Shown one piece after another: positions 57,418 through 64,000 of a DNA stretch of 64,000 nucleotides. The stretch spans positions 7,791 through 71,790 of the forward strand of contig JBLMYQ010000045.1 in NCBI GenBank assembly GCA_050258375.1, read 5' to 3'. The stretch comes from JBLMYQ01 sp050258375. GTDB lineage: Bacteria > Bacillota > Clostridia > Acetivibrionales > UBA4821. The stretch's first letter is position 1. The number at the start of each line of letters is the position of its first letter. Both the position numbers and the translations under genes were made by a program. Below the pieces are notes generated by a model. That model searched no databases and was not told where the DNA came from. It saw only the letters and a list, made by a program, of their open reading frames with translations.

Positions 57418-57777
57418 ATGTCGGCAAATAGGGCTATTAGAATTTCTGAAGAAATAAAAAGAGAAGTTAGTGATATAATACAAAATCATCTTAAAGATCC
57501 AAGAATTACTGGTTTGATAAGTGTTACCAAAGCAGCTGTAACAAACGATATGAGATACGCCAAAATCTATATCAGCATTATGGCTGATGCTGAAGAACAA
57601 AAGAGTATTCTTCAGGGACTGAAAAATGCAGCTGGTTATATTAGAAAAGAAGTAGGACAAAGAATTAATATCAGGTATACACCGGAAATAATTTTTGAAC
57701 TTGATAATTCTATTGAATATGGAATAAAAATATCAAATATTCTAAAACAGATTTCAACGGATAAGGAAGAAGACTAA
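57418..57777 (+). CDS. rbfA: Ribosome-binding factor A
   Basis: 119-aa KH-fold protein for 16S rRNA 5' end maturation and cold adaptation. RISEEIKREVSDIIQNHLKDPRI and LISVTKAAVTNDMRYAKIYIS are typical; AAGGATGTGA is the ribosome site. Its last base is the first base of the next ATG. Confidence 0.95.
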   Translation: MSANRAIRISEEIKREVSDIIQNHLKDPRITGLISVTKAAVTNDMRYAKIYISIMADAEEQKSILQGLKNAAGYIRKEVGQRINIRYTPEIIFELDNSIEYGIKISNILKQISTDKEED

Positions 57778-58733
57778 TGGTTAATCAATTAGAAATTATT
57801 AATAAATTAAAATCAGCTAAGAGAGTTGCAATAATATCACATGTATATCCAGATGGTGATGCTGTTGGCAGCTCTCTGGCTTTATACAAAGCGTTGAGAG
57901 CTTATGATAAATCAGTAGATGTATTTTTTTCTGATGGAGTACCTTCAATATATTCATTTTTACCCAATTCCGAGAATGTTAAAAAAGAATATAATCAAGA
58001 AGTTTATGATGCTGCTGTTGTATTGGATTGTGGTGATGTGGATAGAACAGGAAGCTATTCAGCTATCCTTGCTTCAGCTAAGGTTAAAATAAACATTGAC
58101 CATCATTCTACCGGGACTCCTTTTGGAGATATAAATCTTGTTGAACCTTATGCAAGCTCTACGGGTGAAATAATATACAGGTTAATCAAAATGTCTGGAC
58201 TTGATATTGATAAAGAAATGGCAGAATGCTTATATGTTGCAATAGCTGCAGATACTGGTGGCTTTCGTTTTAGCAACACAACTGGTATTGCAATGCAGGT
58301 TGCATCAGACTTAATCAATTGTGGTATTGATGTAAGTGATATATCAAGAAGAATATTTGATGTTTTGTCACTGGCAAAAGTTAAGTTGATGGGAGAAGCT
58401 ATACATTCTCTCGAAATACATAGAGAAAAAATTGCAGTTATGTATTTGAATAACGAACAAGTAGCTAGAATCAATGCATTGCCAGAAGATTATGATGGAA
58501 TAGTAAATGTTGGCAGAAGCATTAATGGAATTGAAGTGGCTGTATTTATAGTTGAAAAAGAACCAAATGAAATAAAGGTAAATTTAAGGTCAAATACTTC
58601 ATTTGATGTAGCAGAGATAGCTCAGAAATTCAATGGAGGAGGGCATAAAAGAGCTGCTGGATGCAAATTTTCCAAAACTACTTTAGAAGATGCAAAAAAA
58701 GAAATAATTACAGAAATATTAAACAGGCTTTAA
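57777..58733 (+). CDS. nrnA: Oligoribonuclease/pAp phosphatase NrnA (DHH family)
   Basis: Degrades very short RNAs (and 3',5'-pAp). 318 aa with DHH phosphoesterase motifs ISHVYPDGDAVGSSL, VLDCGDVDRTG, INIDHHSTGTPFG and ADTGGFRFSNT, and a DHHA1 end with GGGHKRAAGC. TAATG overlap with rbfA gives translational coupling. Also the likely enzyme for linear pApA made from c-di-AMP, a second messenger sensed in this window by a riboswitch. Confidence 0.92.
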   Translation: MVNQLEIINKLKSAKRVAIISHVYPDGDAVGSSLALYKALRAYDKSVDVFFSDGVPSIYSFLPNSENVKKEYNQEVYDAAVVLDCGDVDRTGSYSAILASAKVKINIDHHSTGTPFGDINLVEPYASSTGEIIYRLIKMSGLDIDKEMAECLYVAIAADTGGFRFSNTTGIAMQVASDLINCGIDVSDISRRIFDVLSLAKVKLMGEAIHSLEIHREKIAVMYLNNEQVARINALPEDYDGIVNVGRSINGIEVAVFIVEKEPNEIKVNLRSNTSFDVAEIAQKFNGGGHKRAAGCKFSKTTLEDAKKEIITEILNRL

Positions 58734-58757
58734 TATTAAGCAGGAGTTGACTGATTT

Positions 58758-59678
58758 TTGAATGGTATAATTAATGTGCTTAAGCCGTCAGGGATGACCT
58801 CCCATGACGTAGTAGCTTATATAAGAAAAATTACCGGAATAAAAAAAGTAGGGCATTCAGGAACGCTGGACCCTTCTGCGGTTGGAGTTCTGCCTGTATT
58901 TATTGGTAAAGCCACAAAAGCTGTAGATTATGCATTAGAAGGGTTTAAGTCTTATAGAGTAGAGATGAAATTAGGTATTACAACAGATACAGGTGATAAA
59001 GATGGGAATATCTTATCATCTGATAATTTGAGTAATTATATTAAAGAAGAAAATTTTGATACCGAATTAAATAAGATAATACAATCCTTTAAAGGCAAAA
59101 CTTACCAGATTCCACCGATGTATTCTGCGGTAAAAATAAACGGGCAGAAGCTTTACAATCTTGCAAGGCAAGGAAAGGAAATTATCAGAGAAGCAAGAAA
59201 GATAGATATAAGCAGAATTGAAATCATTAATTTTTCTTATAAAGAAGGAATTGTATTGTACGATGTTGACTGCTCAAAAGGAACATATATGAGAGTGCTT
59301 TGTGAAGATATTGGTAAAAAAATCGGCTGCGGAGCCTTTATGTCATATTTAATCAGGACTAAAAGTTCAAGTTTTTGTATTCAGGATTCATACACTATTG
59401 AAGAAATAAAACATATGCAGGAAAATAATAACCTCTCACAAGCCTTAAGCTCGGTAGAGAAGCTGTTTGGCAGCTTACCCGAATATGTTATAACCAATGA
59501 AGAACAAATAAAAAAATTTATGAATGGATGTGAAATTTCGATAAACCAAATTAACTTTAAAAATTCATATCCACAAATTATAAGAATTTATATAGATAAC
59601 GAATTTATAGGAATTGCCGATTGTTATAAAAATGAAGAAAAGAACTATTGTTTAAAAGTCAGAAAATTTTTTGCCTAA
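58758..59678 (+). CDS. truB: tRNA pseudouridine-55 synthase
   Basis: Makes pseudouridine 55 in the T loop of tRNAs. 306 aa; INVLKPSGMTSHDVV, catalytic Asp in GHSGTLDPSAVGVLPV, and YPVSP-equivalent QIPPMYSAVKINGQKLY. TTG start after AGGAG. Confidence 0.95.
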   Translation: MNGIINVLKPSGMTSHDVVAYIRKITGIKKVGHSGTLDPSAVGVLPVFIGKATKAVDYALEGFKSYRVEMKLGITTDTGDKDGNILSSDNLSNYIKEENFDTELNKIIQSFKGKTYQIPPMYSAVKINGQKLYNLARQGKEIIREARKIDISRIEIINFSYKEGIVLYDVDCSKGTYMRVLCEDIGKKIGCGAFMSYLIRTKSSSFCIQDSYTIEEIKHMQENNNLSQALSSVEKLFGSLPEYVITNEEQIKKFMNGCEISINQINFKNSYPQIIRIYIDNEFIGIADCYKNEEKNYCLKVRKFFA

Positions 59679-59698
59679 TGTATTGGGAGTGTTGATTT

Positions 59699-60625
59699 AT
59701 GAATATAATTTTCGAACCCATAAATACCATTAGTCAATTTCAGAAGCAATGTGGAATTGGTCTGGGCAATTTTGACGGAGTACATATTGGACACGCAGAA
59801 TTAATAAATACGTTGGCTTTAGAATGCCAAGCCAGAGGTTTGAAATCTATTCTTTATACCTTCGATAAGCATCCTGAAAATATAATAAGAAGAAAGCTTA
59901 TTACTCCTCAGATTACAACTAATAAGAAAAAAATAGAACTAATGAATAAATTTGAGCTGGATTACTTATATTTTGCAAACTTTGATGAGTATTTCTCAAG
60001 ATTGCATGCTGAGGATTTTGTTAAAAAAGTACTTGTTGATAAATTTGGAATTAAGCTTGCTGTTGTTGGACATGATTATAAATTTGGTTATAGAGGGACT
60101 GGTAATGCAGATTTATTGATAAAGCTAGGGGAAAAATATAATTATCAAGTAATAGTAATTCAACCGGTCTATTATGAAAGCAATATTGTGAGTTCTACAG
60201 CTATTAGAAAATGCCTAGTACATGGAGATATTCCAAATACTACTAATATGTTAGGCCGAAATTATTCCATACAAGGATTAGTCATTCATGGCAGAAAGCT
60301 TGGAACACAAATTGGCTTTCCTACAGCCAATTTGTTACCTGAAAAATATCTTGTTTTACCTAAAAATGGTGTATATTTGACTAAAACTTTGTTAAATGGA
60401 AAGCTTTATAAAAGTATAACCAATATTGGTAAAAACCCTACCTTCAATTTAGATAAAATTAGTGTAGAAACCCATATTATTGATTTCGAAGGAGACTTAT
60501 ACGGTCAAATGATTGAAGTTTTCTTTTATAAATGGATAAGAGGAGAAAGAAAATTTAAAGGAATAGAAGAACTTAAATTACAGATTAATAAAGATAAGGA
60601 TTTTTGTATAAATACCAATTATTAA
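59699..60625 (+). CDS. ribF: Bifunctional riboflavin kinase / FAD synthetase
   Basis: Makes FMN and FAD. 308 aa: N-terminal adenylyltransferase GLGNFDGVHIGHAELI, VVGHDYKFGYRGTGN and SSTAIRKCL; C-terminal kinase GRKLGTQIGFPTANLLP and PKNGVYLTKT. FMN and FAD made here would also supply PyrD and the PyrK domain. Confidence 0.95.
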   Translation: MNIIFEPINTISQFQKQCGIGLGNFDGVHIGHAELINTLALECQARGLKSILYTFDKHPENIIRRKLITPQITTNKKKIELMNKFELDYLYFANFDEYFSRLHAEDFVKKVLVDKFGIKLAVVGHDYKFGYRGTGNADLLIKLGEKYNYQVIVIQPVYYESNIVSSTAIRKCLVHGDIPNTTNMLGRNYSIQGLVIHGRKLGTQIGFPTANLLPEKYLVLPKNGVYLTKTLLNGKLYKSITNIGKNPTFNLDKISVETHIIDFEGDLYGQMIEVFFYKWIRGERKFKGIEELKLQINKDKDFCINTNY

Positions 60626-60705
60626 TTAAATAATATAATTGTATTTTGCTTATGAATCATTTTAAATTTTATATAAAAGTCAGGTGTAAATTAATCTTAA
60701 TATGG

Positions 60706-60829
60706 TTTACTTTTACAATCGTATGTGATAGAATAATTAGGCAGTATCCATCTGCTTTGAACTAGGATGACTCCAACCTAATTCAAGGCTTCTTGGAAGT
60801 AATTTATTATAGGAGGTGAATTTTATAAT
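60706..60829 (+). promoter_or_regulatory. rpsO promoter and structured leader
   Basis: TTTACT (60706-60711), 17-nt spacer, TAGAAT (60729-60734); the leader starts near 60741. A stem-loop of 60757-60766 with 60777-60786 (10-nt loop) lies before AGGAGGTGA. Such a leader would suit S15 autoregulation, known in other bacteria but with differing structures. The part 60626-60705 shows nothing. Confidence 0.5.
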
Positions 60830-61099
60830 ATGGCATTACAAAAAGATTTTAAACAAGGAATAATCAATAAGTTCAAACAAAGCGAGAATGATACAGGGTC
60901 ACCTGAAGTCCAGATTGCCATATTGACTGAAAGAATCAATCAGCTAAATGAGCATTTAAAGGCTCATAAAAAGGACCATCACTCAAGAAGAGGTTTGCTA
61001 ATGATGGTTGGTCAAAGAAGAGGGCTATTGAATTATCTTAAGTCAAAAAATATCGAAAGATATCGTGATGTTATAGAAAAGCTAAATCTAAGAAAATAA
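60830..61099 (+). CDS. rpsO: 30S ribosomal protein S15
   Basis: 89 aa, standard length; [47 protein letters not shown] sequence (rRNA-binding helices) read in parts. AGGAGGTGA ribosome site. Classic rpsO-pnp neighbourhood. Confidence 0.98.
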   Translation: MALQKDFKQGIINKFKQSENDTGSPEVQIAILTERINQLNEHLKAHKKDHHSRRGLLMMVGQRRGLLNYLKSKNIERYRDVIEKLNLRK

Positions 61100-61104
61100 A
61101 AGAG

Positions 61105-61135
61105 AAAAAAGGGCGGACCTGTCCGCTCTTTTTTT
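61105..61135 (+). terminator. Terminator after rpsO
   Basis: GCGGAC/GTCCGC stem extended by flanking bases, with A6 before and T7 after; strong in both directions. Confidence 0.85.
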
Positions 61136-61170
61136 AAAAAATAAAATAATAAATATTATAAACCTGGGCT

Positions 61171-61280
61171 GGCATGGCTGTAGAAGGTAGATTGTGAACC
61201 TGAAAGTTGATAATTAGGATTTGATAGATTTAGGAACTTCTTTTGAGGTTTAGAATCTACATGCTACAGGTGACTATGCC
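61171..61280 (+). other. Long interrupted hairpin in the pnp leader
   Basis: Nested pairs: 61171-61175 with 61276-61280; 61178-61183 with 61264-61269; 61187-61193 with 61254-61260; 61197-61201 with 61246-61250; 61204-61208 with 61235-61239. The small internal loops are mostly matched in size. The structure ends 26 nt before the pnp ATG. It recalls the RNase III-cleaved hairpin through which Escherichia coli PNPase represses its own mRNA. Confidence 0.75.
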
Positions 61281-61306
61281 TCTAGGGAAAAAACAAGGAG
61301 GAAGAA

Positions 61307-63415
61307 ATGAATCAAATTTTTTCAATGGAACTTGCTGGAAGAACATTGACGGTTGAAACTGGAAAGCTTGCACAATTATCAAATGGCTCTGCATTGCTTA
61401 GATATGGAGAAACAGTTGTTTTAGTTAATGCAACAGCATCAACCAAACCTAGGGATGGAATAGACTTTTTTCCATTAAGTGTAGATTTTGAAGAAAAGCT
61501 ATATGCAGTAGGAAAAATCCCTGGAAGCTTTATGAAAAGAGAAGGCAGACCTTCAGAAAAAGCAATTTTAACATCGAGAGTTATTGATAGACCAATAAGA
61601 CCTTTATTCCCTAAGGATATGCGAAATGATGTAGCTATTGTAGCAACAGTACTTTCTGTTGACCAGGATAATTCTCCTGAAATAACGGCTATGATTGGTA
61701 CTTCGGTTGTATTGTGTATATCTGATATACCATTTAATGGACCTACAGGGTCAGTTGCTGTAGGATATGTTGATGGACAAATAGTTATTAATCCTACGGC
61801 TGAACAGCGTGAAAAAAGCGAAATGAATGTTGTTGTTTCTGGAACAAGAGATAAGGTAATTATGATTGAAGCCGGTGCAAATGAAATTCCGGAAGAAATA
61901 ATGATAGAAGCAATAAAATTGGCGCATGTAGAAATCAAAAAAATTGTAGCTTTTATAGATGGAATTGTTAAAGAAATTGGTAAGACAAAGTTCGAATATC
62001 CTTCTTGTGAAGTTGACAGCGAAATATATGCAGCTGTTGAAGCTTATGCTAAGAACAAAATGCATGATGCAGTTCAGGCTACTGATAAGCAAATAAGAGG
62101 GGACAATCTTACGTTGTTAAATGAAGAAGTACAAGCACATTTTGCTGAACAATTCCCTGAAAAAGAAGGCGCTATTGCTGAATGTATGCATAAGCTTGAA
62201 AAGAAAATGGTCAGAAAGCTTATCCTTGAAGAAGGAAAAAGACCGGATGGAAGAAAAATGGATGAAATAAGACCATTAACTTCAGAGGTTGGTTTATTAC
62301 CACGTACGCATGGCTCTGGATTATTCAGCAGGGGACAAACACAAGTTCTTTCAATAGTAACTCTTGGGGCTATTGGAGAAGAGCAGCTGCTTGATGGAAT
62401 TGAAGAAGAAGAGACAAAAAGATATATGCATCATTATAATATGCCTCCATATAGCACAGGTGAAGCTAAGACTTCACGCGGACCGGGCAGAAGAGAAATA
62501 GGACATGGTGCACTTGCTGAAAGAGCACTTGAGCCTGTAATTCCTAGTGAAACTGAATTTCCATATACAATTCGTGTTGTTTCAGAAGTGTTAAGCTCTA
62601 ACGGCTCAACTTCACAAGGAAGTGTTTGTGGAAGCACATTGGCGCTAATGGATGCAGGAGTACCTATAAAGGCACCTGTTGCAGGTATTTCATGTGGACT
62701 TGTAACAGATGAAAATAACCCTGAAAAATATATTTTATTAACAGATATTCAAGGTATAGAAGACTTTTATGGAGATATGGATTTTAAGGTTGCTGGAACC
62801 AAAAAAGGTATAACAGCAATACAGGTTGATACCAAAATTGATGGACTTTCTGAAAGCATAATTGCTGATGCAATATATGACACAAAAAAATCAAGGAATT
62901 TTATACTTGATGAAGTTATGCTAAAAGCTATTCCTGAAGCAAGAAAAGAGCTTTCTCAATATGCTCCTAAGATTATTACTACCACAATTGATCCTGATAA
63001 AATAAGAGAAGTAATTGGACCTGGTGGTAAAATGATTAATAAAATAATTGCTGAAACTGGAGCAAAAATCGATATAGAAGATGATGGCAGGGTTTTTGTT
63101 TCCTCATCCGATATAGATAAAGCTGAAAAAGCATTAAAGATTATTGAAGGAATAGCTAAAGATATTGAAGTTGGAGAGTTATATCTAGGAAAGGTACAAA
63201 GAATAATGCAATTTGGTGCTTTTGTTGAAATAGCACCAGGCAAGGAAGGACTTGTTCATATATCCAAGTTGGATTTCAAGCATGTAGAAAAGGTTGAGGA
63301 TGTTGTAAATATTGGTGATGAAATAATGGTTAAAGTTATAGAAATTGACAAGCAGGGAAGAATAAACCTATCAAGAAAAGATGCAATGCCGAAACCTGAA
63401 GTAGAACAAAAATAG
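61307..63415 (+). CDS. pnp: Polyribonucleotide nucleotidyltransferase (PNPase)
   Basis: Phosphorolytic 3'-5' exoribonuclease, trimeric. 702 aa: two RNase PH domains separated by a helical domain, with the second-core [18 protein letters not shown] and [23 protein letters not shown], then KH ([16 protein letters not shown]) and S1 ([31 protein letters not shown]). AAGGAGGA before the ATG. Confidence 0.98.
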   Translation: MNQIFSMELAGRTLTVETGKLAQLSNGSALLRYGETVVLVNATASTKPRDGIDFFPLSVDFEEKLYAVGKIPGSFMKREGRPSEKAILTSRVIDRPIRPLFPKDMRNDVAIVATVLSVDQDNSPEITAMIGTSVVLCISDIPFNGPTGSVAVGYVDGQIVINPTAEQREKSEMNVVVSGTRDKVIMIEAGANEIPEEIMIEAIKLAHVEIKKIVAFIDGIVKEIGKTKFEYPSCEVDSEIYAAVEAYAKNKMHDAVQATDKQIRGDNLTLLNEEVQAHFAEQFPEKEGAIAECMHKLEKKMVRKLILEEGKRPDGRKMDEIRPLTSEVGLLPRTHGSGLFSRGQTQVLSIVTLGAIGEEQLLDGIEEEETKRYMHHYNMPPYSTGEAKTSRGPGRREIGHGALAERALEPVIPSETEFPYTIRVVSEVLSSNGSTSQGSVCGSTLALMDAGVPIKAPVAGISCGLVTDENNPEKYILLTDIQGIEDFYGDMDFKVAGTKKGITAIQVDTKIDGLSESIIADAIYDTKKSRNFILDEVMLKAIPEARKELSQYAPKIITTTIDPDKIREVIGPGGKMINKIIAETGAKIDIEDDGRVFVSSSDIDKAEKALKIIEGIAKDIEVGELYLGKVQRIMQFGAFVEIAPGKEGLVHISKLDFKHVEKVEDVVNIGDEIMVKVIEIDKQGRINLSRKDAMPKPEVEQK

Positions 63416-63435
63416 TACAATTATAAATTAGAAAT

Positions 63436-63477
63436 AAAACAAACAAGAATGAAATATGTTCTTGTTTGTTTTATTTT
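63436..63477 (+). terminator. Terminator after pnp
   Basis: Perfect 14-bp stem (63436-63449 with 63459-63472), 9-nt loop, ending in ATTTTT. Confidence 0.88.
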
Positions 63478-63605
63478 TACCTTTTTTAAATTATATTAAC
63501 TGGATAATACATTTTTCATCGGGTTATCTTATGAAATAAATAAAGTATTTATTCAAACTACCAATATATTTACAATAATTATATTATGTAAACGGGAGGA
63601 AGCTT

Positions 63606-64000
63606 GTGCTTACTTTTAAAAGGAAAAAACATATTAATAAGTATATATTACTTTCCATAATAATGTTATTTATTATATTTGCATTTATTTATATCAGCGC
63701 TATATCAGAAATACCTAATAAGCTATTAATTATAAATGGAAAAGAATATGTTTTTGATTTCAAAATGCCATTTGGGATTAACATTGTTCCGGATAAAAAA
63801 GTTGATTCAAAGCTTAATAAAAATAAAGTAAATAGTGGGATAACTGATTCAAAAATTACAGATAAGCTTGTATTTGTTACAAAAGATAACAAAGATTCCA
63901 AAATAAATATAAGCCTTAAAATGTTTGGGTTTTTCCCTTTAAAGTCTATGCTGATAAATGTAGTTCCAGATAAAATGTTTATACCATGCGGTAATTCTAT
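63606..64000 (+). CDS. spoIVB: SpoIVB peptidase, N-terminal part (cut by window end)
   Basis: First 131 residues of a forespore-secreted serine peptidase that triggers sigma-K activation. GTG start 6 nt after GGGAGG. Membrane helix at about 12-34, then a domain with NISLKMFGFFPLKSMLINVVPD and the cut-off IPCGNSI, which matches the family pattern before its PDZ domain ([24 protein letters not shown] in Bacillus). PDZ and catalytic regions lie outside the window. Confidence 0.83.
   Translation, partial: MLTFKRKKHINKYILLSIIMLFIIFAFIYISAISEIPNKLLIINGKEYVFDFKMPFGINIVPDKKVDSKLNKNKVNSGITDSKITDKLVFVTKDNKDSKINISLKMFGFFPLKSMLINVVPDKMFIPCGNS

Noticed and set aside
61312..61938. Open frame of 208 codons on the minus strand opposite pnp
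   Set aside because: It lies wholly inside pnp in the mirror frame, without ribosome site or recognisable motifs.
63480..63605. Sigma-G promoter for spoIVB
   Set aside because: Expected from known biology, but no convincing pair of elements was found by eye.

Overview
The window is a low-GC, densely packed stretch of a spore-forming Firmicute, most probably a Clostridia member. Evidence: strong Shine-Dalgarno sites with frequent TTG/GTG starts, Spo0A and the start of SpoIVB, PyrR attenuation, an S-layer (SLH) protein, several lipoproteins, and the rimP-nusA-ylxR-ylxQ-infB-rbfA-nrnA-truB-ribF-rpsO-pnp block. I cannot name the species. No rRNA, tRNA, CRISPR array, transposase or phage gene was seen.

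Layout. 1-7082: a Tad/type IVc pilus-like export operon: CpaF-like ATPase (cut by the left edge), TadB- and TadC-like membrane proteins, a small pilin-like protein, two TadE/F/G-like pseudopilins, an A24 prepilin peptidase and a DUF192 protein. 7100-10803: spo0A, a SipW-type signal peptidase with an unknown overlapping partner, lspA and an RluD-type pseudouridine synthase. 10819-25406: a YugP-type protease gene facing left, then the pyrimidine regulon: promoter, PyrR-binding attenuator, pyrR, pyrB, pyrC, pyrF, carA, a fused carB-pyrK gene and pyrD. Between carB-pyrK and pyrD lies a 3.5-kb block of lipoprotein genes, flanked on the left by a decayed copy of the pyrD 5' end. 25380-51678: mixed accessory and housekeeping genes: an orphan histidine kinase, a PaaX-like regulator, udk, a glycolipid glucosyltransferase beside an MFS transporter, a starch-binding-module protein, a patatin, a calcium-binding-repeat protein, SDR, NAGPA-like, PHP, exonuclease, AEC transporter, a peptidoglycan-binding protein under a c-di-AMP riboswitch, a tandem MshEN protein, an SLH/FN3 protein, a chemoreceptor, mrnC, thyA, folA and two more lipoproteins. 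51704-63477: the translation/RNA operon(s) from rimP to pnp. 63606-64000: the 5' part of spoIVB.

How it fits together. The pyr genes encode de novo UMP synthesis, with udk (salvage), thyA and folA (dTMP) elsewhere in the window. LspA would mature the lipoproteins encoded here. The prepilin peptidase would process the pilin-like proteins beside it. MrnC, PNPase and NrnA are RNA-turnover enzymes. RNA-level control is a theme: a PyrR attenuator, a c-di-AMP riboswitch, a long hairpin in the pnp leader, a terminator-like hairpin before rimP and a structured rpsO leader.

The most notable observations are the CarB-PyrK fusion, the pyrD relic marking an insertion into the pyr operon, the long pnp leader hairpin, the c-di-AMP riboswitch, the ATPase-less tandem MshEN protein, the 39-bp tandem repeats inside infB, an apparent ATT start codon for the TadC-like gene, and a 24-bp palindrome that encodes the C-termini of two convergent genes.
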